Source of the DNA: Nitrospirota bacterium
GTDB lineage: Bacteria > Nitrospirota > Thermodesulfovibrionia > Thermodesulfovibrionales > UBA1546
Direction of reading: 5' to 3'
Length of the DNA: 5,014 bases
NCBI GenBank assembly: GCA_004298625.1
Contig: SCSY01000117.1
Location: 1-5,014 of the forward strand
The notes under the pieces are model-generated. The model was given only the letters and a program-made list of their open reading frames with translations. It was not told the origin of the DNA and did not search any database. The position numbers and the translations under genes are program-made. Shown one piece after another: positions 1 to 5,014 of this stretch. Within the stretch, counting starts at the first letter, position 1, and the number at the start of each line of letters is the position of its first letter.

Positions 1-289
1 CAACAGTGAGCTTGCTCGTTGTCAACTCGCCGCGGACCTCGCCTTTTGCCTTTATCTCTATTATCTCTGTGGCCTTGATATTGCCTTCTACCCTGCCGCC
101 GACTATAATGCCCCTTGCCGCAGCATCGCCTTTAAGGTGCGCTGTCTCTCCAAGAACAAGCCAGTCGGTTTCAATATTGCCCTCAACAGTTCCATCCACC
201 CTGAAGGTCCCTGTTGATTTTATATCACCCTTGAAATAGCTGTTGACCCCAACGAAAGATTCAAGTTTTTCGGTATTTTTTGAAAACAT
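1..289 (-). CDS. Bactofilin family cytoskeletal protein (C-terminus cut by window edge)
   Basis: Bactofilins (DUF583) polymerise without nucleotide into filaments of stacked right-handed beta-helices, usually at the inner face of the cytoplasmic membrane, where they position cell-wall enzymes or polar proteins. Reading from the ATG at 289 gives 96 residues, MFSKNTEKLESFVGVNSYFK onward, before the sequence ends. The family pattern is clear: the FVGxxxxFKGDI start of the helix (residues 12-23), RVDGTVEGNI (30-39), LVLGETAHLKGD (44-55), GIIVGGRVEGNI (60-71) and VRGELTTSKLTV (85-96), with glycines and valines repeating every beta-helix turn. Bactofilins are typically about 100-180 residues, so little or only a tail is missing. 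The gene starts 3 bp after the stop of the M23 peptidase gene, and its Shine-Dalgarno lies in that gene's last codons, so the two are very probably co-translated. A short non-helical N-terminus as seen here is often the membrane-contact part; that role is inferred. Confidence 0.93.
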   Translation of the reverse strand, partial: MFSKNTEKLESFVGVNSYFKGDIKSTGTFRVDGTVEGNIETDWLVLGETAHLKGDAAARGIIVGGRVEGNIKATEIIEIKAKGEVRGELTTSKLTV

Positions 290-292
290 ATA

Positions 293-1129
293 CTAACTCC
301 TTCCTTCGATAAAAGTTTGAGGGTTGACAGGACTCCCGTTTTTCCACACCTCGTAATGCAGGTGAGGGCCTGTTGAGTTTCCTGTTGAGCCGACATAGGA
401 TATTATGCCGCCTTTCTTTACGCGCTGCCCTATCTTAACTGCAAGCATCTTATTATGGGCATAAAATGTTGAAAAACCAAAACCATGCTCCAGAACCACG
501 AGATTGCCGCTGCCTCCGTTCCAGCCAGCAAAACTCACAATTCCATCTGCTGTGGCTGTAACAGGATTGCCGGGATTAGCGCTAATATCCAGCCCTGCAT
601 GAAAATCCGCCTCCCCTGTTTGGGGATGGGTTCTTTTGCCGTAAGGCGAGGTGATGTTTCCTCTGACAGGCCAGCCCTTCGGGGTTGCCACGTATAGGTC
701 TCTCTGCTGGCTTAAATAATCCCTAATATCTCCAACGCCCTCCATTGTCTTTTTTATCTGCTGTTTCAGGGCCTCCATATCAATTGCCCCGCTGTCGGAC
801 GTATCCATATTTTCGAGAACCTTTTGTTTGGAATTGAGCGCAAAAAGTTTCCTGAACTCGCCCTCTGCCTTCTTAAGGGCAGCCATGGTTGCCTTCATTT
901 CTATGAACTGACTCGAATAGTAACCGACCCGCTCTTTCATCCTGTGGTATTCGAAGGCGTCAATAGCTATGGAAAATACATAAGCCGTGCCTATCCCGCA
1001 GAGGATTATAGAGACGAATATGCCTGCATAGGGCAGCTTAAGGTTGAACGGTTTTCTGTTGCTGTGGGGGATCAGCATTATCGTTATCGGAGTGAACGAC
1101 TTCTTAATCAGGGCTTTTATCCTATGCAT
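293..1129 (-). CDS. Membrane-anchored M23 family metallopeptidase (LytM/LmdC-like)
   Basis: A 278-residue peptidoglycan endopeptidase of the M23 (LytM) family, predicted to cut peptide cross-links in the periplasm. Residues 1-34 are short, basic and cytoplasmic. One hydrophobic segment at about 35-58 (AGIFVSIILCGIGTAY region) anchors the protein. Charged helical stretches at about 60-105 and 117-148 are likely coiled coil. The catalytic domain spans about 150-275. Expected zinc ligands are H177 and D181 (HAGLD) and H258, with H225 (YAH) and H256 (first His of HLHYE) as catalytic histidines, so all key residues are present and the enzyme should be active rather than a degenerate activator. TSPYGKRTHP at 160-169 is the usual domain entry. 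The ATG at 1129 overlaps the purM stop by 8 bp, and the bactofilin gene follows 3 bp downstream. M23 proteins with this layout beside bactofilin genes are known partners in cell-shape control (LmdC-BacA; Csd1-CcmA in Helicobacter). The exact cleavage specificity cannot be read from sequence. Confidence 0.93.
   Translation of the reverse strand: MHRIKALIKKSFTPITIMLIPHSNRKPFNLKLPYAGIFVSIILCGIGTAYVFSIAIDAFEYHRMKERVGYYSSQFIEMKATMAALKKAEGEFRKLFALNSKQKVLENMDTSDSGAIDMEALKQQIKKTMEGVGDIRDYLSQQRDLYVATPKGWPVRGNITSPYGKRTHPQTGEADFHAGLDISANPGNPVTATADGIVSFAGWNGGSGNLVVLEHGFGFSTFYAHNKMLAVKIGQRVKKGGIISYVGSTGNSTGPHLHYEVWKNGSPVNPQTFIEGRS
297..304 (-). promoter_or_regulatory. Shine-Dalgarno of the bactofilin gene, inside the peptidase 3' end
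   Basis: The minus strand reads GGAAGGAG, then 7 bases, then the ATG at 289. These bases are also the GGA-AGG-AG part of the final codons of the M23 peptidase (ending Gly-Arg-Ser-stop). A strong site embedded in the upstream coding sequence fixes the bactofilin start and implies translational coupling. Confidence 0.8.
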
Positions 1130-2153
1130 AGGTTGTCCCTCGGCCTCCTTTTTCGATAGTCCCGATCACGAAAGAAGCGTATCCCGCTTTCTTTAAAATG
1201 GAGATGGCCTTGCCTGTTTCGGTTTCCGGGATAACGATAATATACCCTATCCCCATATTAAAAGTCATCCTCATCTCGTCATCGGGCACATTCCCCATTT
1301 TTTTAATCAAATGGAATATCGGAGGGACCGGCCACGAATCTTTCTTTATCACGGCAGATATGCCCTTTGGAAATATCCTCGGAAGATTGCCGGTTATCCC
1401 GCCGCCCGTAATGTGAGCCATGCCTTTTATCCGCACCTTATCTTTAAGGGCATTAAATGCCTTTACATAAATCCTTGTCGGCCTCAGGAGCTCTTCGCCG
1501 AGAGATGAACCGAGTTCCGGGACATGCTGATTGACGCCTGTTTTTTTTATGCCAAAAAACACCTTTCTGACCAGTGAATATCCGTTGCTGTGAAGCCCGT
1601 TTGACGCAAGCCCTATTATGGCGTCCCCTTTTTTTATTTTTGAACCGCTGATTATTTTATCCCTGTCAACAACGCCTACTGCAAAACCCGCAAGATCATA
1701 TTCTCCTTCAGAATAAAATCCCGGCATCTCTGCCGTCTCCCCGCCTATCAGGGAGCAGCCTGCCTGCCTGCATCCCACGGTTATCCCTTTAACAACCTCT
1801 GCCGCCTTTTCAGGCTTTAGTCTTCCTGTCGCAAAATAATCGAGAAAGAACAATGGCTCTGCGCCGCTTGTGAGTATATCGTTTACGCACATCGCAACGA
1901 GGTCTATGCCGACCGTGTCATGCCTGTCCGTCATGAACGCTATCTTTAACTTTGTCCCGACCCCGTCTGTCCCGCTTACAAGCACGGGCTTTTTATATTT
2001 TTTTGCGTCAACCTTAAAGAGCGCGCTGAATGAGCCTATGTCTGTTATGACCTCGCGTCTGAAGGTCTTCTTTGCCATGGGCGAGATAAGGCTGACGAAC
2101 CTGTCGCCTTCGGAAATATCAACCCCGGCCTTTTTGTATGTAAGGGTATTCAT
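1122..2153 (-). CDS. purM: Phosphoribosylformylglycinamidine cyclo-ligase (AIR synthetase)
   Basis: PurM (EC 6.3.3.1) closes the imidazole ring in cytoplasmic de novo purine synthesis: FGAM plus ATP gives aminoimidazole ribonucleotide. The 343-residue product is full length for the family (about 340-350). Signature blocks are in order: YKKAGVDI (6-13), SGTDGVGTKLK (60-70, ATP/phosphate loop), GIDLVAMCVND (82-92), GGETAEMPGFY (137-147), GLASNGLHSNGYSLVRK (181-197), HITGGGITGNLPRIFP (247-262) and DEMRMTFNMGIGY (292-304). The start at 2153 is preceded by an AAAGGA site with a 6-base spacer. The last codons, TAT-GCA-TAG, overlap the start of the M23 peptidase by 8 bp. In many genomes purM is followed by purN; here it leads a cell-wall gene pair, which looks like transcriptional convenience rather than a functional link. 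No missing motif or frameshift was seen. Confidence 0.98.
   Translation of the reverse strand: MNTLTYKKAGVDISEGDRFVSLISPMAKKTFRREVITDIGSFSALFKVDAKKYKKPVLVSGTDGVGTKLKIAFMTDRHDTVGIDLVAMCVNDILTSGAEPLFFLDYFATGRLKPEKAAEVVKGITVGCRQAGCSLIGGETAEMPGFYSEGEYDLAGFAVGVVDRDKIISGSKIKKGDAIIGLASNGLHSNGYSLVRKVFFGIKKTGVNQHVPELGSSLGEELLRPTRIYVKAFNALKDKVRIKGMAHITGGGITGNLPRIFPKGISAVIKKDSWPVPPIFHLIKKMGNVPDDEMRMTFNMGIGYIIVIPETETGKAISILKKAGYASFVIGTIEKGGRGTTYA
1137..1150 (-). promoter_or_regulatory. Shine-Dalgarno region of the M23 peptidase gene within purM
   Basis: Upstream of the ATG at 1129, the minus strand carries GAGGG with a 7-base spacer and, further out, AAGGAGG with a 14-base spacer. Both lie in the last codons of purM (the GGRG part). 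The nearer GAGGG has the usual spacing and supports the 1129 start, and therefore the 8-bp overlap with purM. The farther, stronger AAGGAGG may help ribosome capture. Confidence 0.6.
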
Positions 2154-2159
2154 TACTCG

Positions 2160-2165
2160 TCCTTT
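2160..2165 (-). promoter_or_regulatory. Shine-Dalgarno of purM
   Basis: The minus strand reads AAAGGA followed by CGAGTA and then the ATG at 2153, a 6-base spacer. This is a good site and supports the chosen purM start. Confidence 0.7.
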
Positions 2166-2198
2166 CAGGATTTTGGGTAAAAAATGAAAATTGTTTTA

Positions 2199-2227
2199 AT
2201 GCTATCACATTTGATCTGATTTTGGAA
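2199..2227 (-). promoter_or_regulatory. Candidate purM promoter (extended -10)
   Basis: In the 81-bp gap between the synthetase stop and purM, the minus strand holds TGATAGCAT (2207-2199), matching the extended -10 layout TGnTAnnAT. A poor -35 candidate, TTCCAA, lies 17 bases upstream (2227-2222). Transcription would start near 2192, giving a leader of about 40 bases. The same 9-mer lies in front of the synthetase gene (3936-3928). No hairpin with a U-tract was seen in the gap, so read-through from the synthetase gene is also possible. Confidence 0.35.
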
Positions 2228-2234
2228 GGGGATT

Positions 2235-3902
2235 TTATTTTTTGAGGCCGAATTCCTTCATCTTCAATTCCTTTCTCTTTATCTTTCCGCTTATAGTCTT
2301 TGGAAGCTCGTCAACGAACTCGATCTTCCTCGGATATTTATAAGGCGCAGTATGGGCCTTGACAAAATCCTGAAGCTCTTTAATAAGGGAATCCGAAGGA
2401 CTGTAGTTTTGAGTCAGGACTATAAATGCCTTCACAACCTCGCCTCTTACTTCATCGGGACTTGCAACAACTGCGGACTCTTTTACAGCAGGATGTTCGA
2501 TAAGAACGCTCTCTATCTCAAAGGGCCCTATCCTGTATCCTGATGTTAGAATCACATCGTCAGCCCTTCCAACAAACCAGAAATAACCGTCTTTGTCCTT
2601 ATATGCCCTGTCGCCTGTCATATACCAATCGCCTCTTATTGTCTTTCCTGTTGCCTCAGGATTTCCGAGATATTCCCTGAACAGCCCGACAGGCCTCTCC
2701 GGTTTAATCTTTATCGCTATGTCCCCTTCGGCGCCCGGAAGAGCCGGATTTCCGTTCTCATCAATGATATCAACATTAAACCCCGGGGCCGGAACTCCCA
2801 TTGAACCGGGTTTTAGAGGAAGGCATCTGTAATTTGCCAGAACATTTACCGTCTCTGTCTGGCCGTAACCGTCATAGATATAATTGCCGGTTCTCTCTTT
2901 CCAGATTTCGATTATCTCTTTGTTTAACGGCTCTCCTGCTGCAACAAAATGCCGCAGCGATTTGAAGTTGAATTTTGAATCTTGAATCTCTTTCACCATC
3001 ATCCTGTAGGCTGTAGGCGGTCCGCAAAAAGTAGTAACAGGATATTTCCTTAGGGTTTCTATTATCATGGAAGGGGCGAACTTTCCTTTTTTATAAAATG
3101 AAAATATCGTCGCTCCAGTATGCCACGGCCCGAAAAAACTCGACCATGCAGCCTTGGCCCAGCCTGTATCGGAAAGATTCCAGTGCACGTCACCCGGTCT
3201 CAGATCCAGCCAGTATTTGCCTGTTATAATGTGCGCTAACGGATACGACGCCTGAGTGTGAACGACCATCTTCGGAAGACCTGTTGTGCCTGACGTAAAA
3301 TAAATTAATGCAGGCTCGTTTGAGGAAGCCCTCTCGCCCTCAAAATCAGCCGAGTTATTTCTTTCTTCTATGTAATCATGCCACCCCTGTTTGCTGGTCG
3401 GTAATCCCCCCGTCCCCCCTTTAGAAAAGGGGGGTGAGGGGGGATTTGACGGCTCGGTGGAAATAAGTATAAGCAGGGGATTGGTTTTAGAACCATTTAC
3501 CGCATCTTCAACTTTTGCAGCATTCTCCTCTGTTGCGATAAGGGCTTTTATGTCTGTTGCGGACAATCTGTATTCGATATCCTTTGAGGTAAGAAGGGTT
3601 GTTGCCGGAATCGGGATTGCGTTAATCCGCATAAGGCCGAGCATGACTTCCCACCACTCGGGAATATTCGGAAGCAGCACAATAACCTTGTCCTGTCTTT
3701 TGACGCCCATTTTCTTAAATGCGCCGGCACATTTTGATGAAAGGCTTTTTAATGCGCTGAATGAAAATTTTTTTTCGATAATGCCGTCTGTCCAGAACAG
3801 CGCAAGCCTGTCTTCCCATTTATCAAAGACATCGAGGGGGAATGAGAATCTGTCGGGAACCGGCAGGGTAAATTCCCGGTATTGGCTCTTGTAATCTTGC
3901 AT
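2235..3902 (-). CDS. AMP-forming acyl-CoA synthetase (acetyl-/medium-chain acyl-CoA ligase type)
   Basis: A cytoplasmic ANL-superfamily enzyme that adenylates a carboxylic acid with ATP and transfers the acyl group to CoA. With the start used here (MQDYKSQYREF, 555 residues), the landmarks are: P-loop YFTSGTTGLPK (201-211), DTGWAKAAWSSFFGPW (245-260, typical of the AcsA/medium-chain ACSM branch), GYGQTET (345-351), YMTGD with D431, GRADDVI then SGYRIGPFEIE (445-463, hinge and CoA-binding region) and the C-terminal LPKTISGKIKR with catalytic K540. All core motifs are intact. The true substrate (acetate, medium-chain or aromatic acid) cannot be told from sequence. The open frame extends upstream to a GTG at 4019, but that would overlap the divergent gene by 42 bp. 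ATGs at 3920 and 3902 are better, though neither has a Shine-Dalgarno; 3902 is preferred because family members begin close to the YKSxYREF motif. Residues about 152-166 come from an in-frame palindromic repeat and are not part of the normal fold. Confidence 0.9.
   Translation of the reverse strand: MQDYKSQYREFTLPVPDRFSFPLDVFDKWEDRLALFWTDGIIEKKFSFSALKSLSSKCAGAFKKMGVKRQDKVIVLLPNIPEWWEVMLGLMRINAIPIPATTLLTSKDIEYRLSATDIKALIATEENAAKVEDAVNGSKTNPLLILISTEPSNPPSPPFSKGGTGGLPTSKQGWHDYIEERNNSADFEGERASSNEPALIYFTSGTTGLPKMVVHTQASYPLAHIITGKYWLDLRPGDVHWNLSDTGWAKAAWSSFFGPWHTGATIFSFYKKGKFAPSMIIETLRKYPVTTFCGPPTAYRMMVKEIQDSKFNFKSLRHFVAAGEPLNKEIIEIWKERTGNYIYDGYGQTETVNVLANYRCLPLKPGSMGVPAPGFNVDIIDENGNPALPGAEGDIAIKIKPERPVGLFREYLGNPEATGKTIRGDWYMTGDRAYKDKDGYFWFVGRADDVILTSGYRIGPFEIESVLIEHPAVKESAVVASPDEVRGEVVKAFIVLTQNYSPSDSLIKELQDFVKAHTAPYKYPRKIEFVDELPKTISGKIKRKELKMKEFGLKK
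3403..3446. repeat. GC-rich palindromic repeat inserted in frame in the acyl-CoA synthetase gene
   Basis: A 44-bp near-perfect inverted repeat. On the plus strand the left arm is AAT-C6-GT-C6-TTT (3403-3422), the loop is AGA (3423-3425), and the right arm is AAA-G6-TGA-G6-ATT (3426-3446). The only defect is the GT/TGA internal bulge. On the minus strand it is translated in the synthetase frame as NPPSPPFSKGGTGGL. The peptide falls between LLILISTEPS and the PTSKQGWHDY segment, in a variable linker before the P-loop, so the enzyme can probably tolerate it. From memory, palindromes encoding NPPSPPFSKGG-like peptides are dispersed in Nitrospirota, cyanobacterial and some deltaproteobacterial genomes, mostly between genes. 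The base composition (runs of six C or G) is quite unlike the surrounding gene. Insertion, rather than local evolution, is an inference. Confidence 0.85.
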
Positions 3903-3903
3903 A

Positions 3904-3957
3904 TTGGGTTCGGGCTGCATTAAAATTATGCTATCATAATGAAAACATACAAAACAA
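3904..3957. promoter_or_regulatory. Divergent promoter region with central palindrome
   Basis: The 75-bp gap between the divergent starts (3902 and 3978) is AT-rich. A 16-bp palindrome, ATTATG-CTAT-CATAAT (3925-3940), sits in it. Plus-strand candidate for the PilZ gene: TTGGGT (3904-3909), 17-base spacer, TATGCT (3927-3932), leaving a leader of about 40 bases. Minus-strand candidate for the synthetase: TTGTTT (3957-3952), 18-base spacer, TAGCAT (3933-3928) with an upstream TG. Transcription would start near 3921, right at the ATG at 3920 and about 19 bases before the ATG at 3902. The two -10 elements overlap inside the palindrome, so it may be a shared bidirectional promoter core or an operator. 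Both matches are moderate. Confidence 0.4.
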
Positions 3958-3977
3958 TTATTAAGTTTTAGGGCGTA

Positions 3978-5014
3978 ATGGGCGAAGAAAGAAGACATTT
4001 CAGAAGGTATAAAAAACACTCCGAGTTTAAACTCAGCATTAAAGGCAAGTCCTTTAAGGCAGAAACCGTTGACTATTCCCTCACAGGCATCGGCGCCATA
4101 GTTGAGGATAGCCCGCCTATTAAAGAAGGGGATATTATTGACCTTAACATTGCTGCTCCTATCGTAAAGACAAACGGGAAAGTAGTCTGGATAAAGAGGA
4201 CCAATTCCGGACTGAAAATAGGAGTAGACATTGAACAGTTAAAGGGCAATTTAGGGGACTACGAATTTGCAGACACACTCACCGGCCTCCAGAGAACAAT
4301 CAAGACAGGCATACTTGAAGTCGTAAGCGGCGCAATCGTTAAAAAGATTTACATCAAAAACGGCGACATGATATTTGCTGCCTCGAATCAGGATGAAGAC
4401 CGGCTGGGAGACGTCCTCCTTAAAGAAGGGAAGATTACCCAGGAACAATACAATCAATCCGTTGATGAGATAAAGAAGACCAAACAGAGGCAGGGCACGA
4501 TTCTTGTCAGGCTCGGTCACCTTAAACCTCAGGAGCTTATCCGGGCGGTAATCCATCAGGTCGAGGAGATAATAATAAGCCTATTCGGCCTGGAGCATGG
4601 AAGTTTTGAATTTAAAGAAGCGCCCCTTCCAACGGATGAAACAATCACGCTGAAGCTGGGCGCGGCAGACCTTATATATCGGGGGATAAAAAGGAGCAAT
4701 ATGGTCGCCCAGATGGAAAGCAACCTGCCTCCTATGGATTCTATCCTCTGCTTTTCAGCAGACCCGATGAAACTTTTTCAGCATATTACATTGGATGAAA
4801 AAGGCAAGATAATACTCTCATACGTTGACGGCAAGGCTGCAATAAATAATATCATCGCCGCGTCAAACCTCGATAAATCCGAGGCCCTGAAGACCATATA
4901 CGCTCTCTTAAACACAGGAATAATAGATGTTTTGGAGGAGAGGGCCGGGGAAGAGACCGTTCAAGAGGTAAGCGCTGACGAGGTTATTGAAAAGCCCGAG
5001 GCAAAGATGGATGC
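3978..5014 (+). CDS. PilZ domain protein with DUF4388/PATAN region (C-terminus cut by window edge)
   Basis: A probable cytoplasmic c-di-GMP-responsive regulator; 345 residues are visible and the frame is open at the right edge. The PilZ domain covers about 1-90: the RxxxR motif is at R5/R6-R9/R10 (EERRHFRRY) and the DxSxxG motif is DYSLTG (32-37), both intact. Residues about 93-215 match DUF4388 (PATAN): TLTGLQRTIKTGILEV (100-115), KIYIKNGDMIFAAS (123-136), then two related helical motifs at 142-165 and 171-194 resembling the MshEN c-di-GMP fold, closing with EHGSFEFKE (206-214). Residues about 220-320 are helical with winged-helix-like features (SYVDGKAAINNIIAASNLDKSEALKTIYALLNTGIIDV spans 281-318). 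An acidic, probably disordered tail begins near 321. An in-frame TAG at 3969 makes the ATG at 3978 the only ATG start; its ribosome site (AGGG, 4-base spacer) is weak. The partner or output pathway is unknown; related proteins occur with gliding, type IV pilus and signalling genes. Confidence 0.88.
   Translation, partial: MGEERRHFRRYKKHSEFKLSIKGKSFKAETVDYSLTGIGAIVEDSPPIKEGDIIDLNIAAPIVKTNGKVVWIKRTNSGLKIGVDIEQLKGNLGDYEFADTLTGLQRTIKTGILEVVSGAIVKKIYIKNGDMIFAASNQDEDRLGDVLLKEGKITQEQYNQSVDEIKKTKQRQGTILVRLGHLKPQELIRAVIHQVEEIIISLFGLEHGSFEFKEAPLPTDETITLKLGAADLIYRGIKRSNMVAQMESNLPPMDSILCFSADPMKLFQHITLDEKGKIILSYVDGKAAINNIIAASNLDKSEALKTIYALLNTGIIDVLEERAGEETVQEVSADEVIEKPEAKMD

Noticed and set aside
6..239. 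Open plus-strand frame of 77 codons at the left edge
   Set aside because: It is antisense to the bactofilin gene, whose beta-helix repeat pattern is unmistakable; the plus-strand peptide has no recognisable features.
1541..1550. T-run in purM as a possible frameshift site
   Set aside because: The PurM frame is continuous and all motifs on both sides are in the same frame, so nothing indicates slippage.
2154..2234. Terminator or riboswitch between the synthetase gene and purM
   Set aside because: The gap is only 81 bases, with no stable GC stem followed by a T-tract and no purine-riboswitch-like core.
3403..3446. The hairpin as an intrinsic terminator
   Set aside because: It lies in the middle of an intact gene and there is no long T-run directly after the stem in the direction of transcription.
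3398..3458. TCGGT direct repeats flanking the hairpin (3398-3402 and 3454-3458) as a target-site duplication
   Set aside because: The right copy lies 7 bases beyond the palindrome edge, and an insertion plus a 5-bp duplication would add 56 bp, which would not keep the reading frame. A 5-base match is chance level.
3391..3894. Plus-strand open frame of 167 codons across the synthetase gene
   Set aside because: It is antisense to conserved synthetase coding sequence. Its only recognisable part is the repeat-derived peptide, which arises from palindrome symmetry.
4023..4034. Perfect 12-bp palindrome GAGTTTAAACTC
   Set aside because: It lies inside the PilZ coding region (codons for Glu-Phe-Lys-Leu), does not extend further, and is short enough to occur by chance.
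4251..4556. Minus-strand open frame of 101 codons
   Set aside because: It is a shadow of the PilZ/DUF4388 gene, which carries clear domain motifs in the plus-strand frame.

Overview
The window is compact protein-coding chromosome from a bacterium, probably Gram-negative. The gene set (bactofilin, membrane-anchored M23 peptidase, a PilZ protein with a DUF4388/PATAN region), the intermediate base composition and an 'NPPSPPFSKGG'-type palindromic repeat suggest Nitrospirota (Thermodesulfovibrio-like) or a related deltaproteobacterial/Desulfobacterota lineage. This placement is an inference from gene style, not a marker-based assignment. I see no rRNA, tRNA, CRISPR array, phage or transposase gene, and no gene-free stretch longer than about 85 bases.

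Layout. Four genes lie on the minus strand, in transcription order from the right: an AMP-forming acyl-CoA synthetase (2235-3902), purM (1122-2153), an M23 metallopeptidase (293-1129) and a bactofilin (289 to beyond position 1). purM and the peptidase overlap by 8 bp, and peptidase and bactofilin are 3 bp apart with the bactofilin ribosome binding site inside the peptidase's last codons. These three look translationally coupled. The synthetase is 81 bp upstream of purM and may or may not share its transcript. On the plus strand a divergent gene starts at 3978 and runs off the right edge. It encodes an N-terminal PilZ domain followed by a DUF4388/PATAN region and a C-terminal helical domain.

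Function. The M23 peptidase and bactofilin form a recognisable cell-envelope pair: a cytoplasmic bactofilin polymer at the membrane and a transmembrane peptidase acting on peptidoglycan. purM supplies purine biosynthesis and seems only to be co-transcribed with them. The acyl-CoA synthetase activates a small or medium carboxylic acid. The PilZ/DUF4388 protein is probably a c-di-GMP-responsive regulator.

Most notable points: (1) a 44-bp GC-rich hairpin repeat inside the synthetase gene that stays in frame and is read as extra protein; (2) a tandem MshEN-like motif pair (24 residues, 5-residue spacer, 24 residues) inside the PilZ/DUF4388 protein, suggesting two c-di-GMP-sensing modules in one chain; (3) the coupled peptidase-bactofilin pair; (4) a palindrome in the divergent promoter region overlapping candidate -10 elements for both directions.
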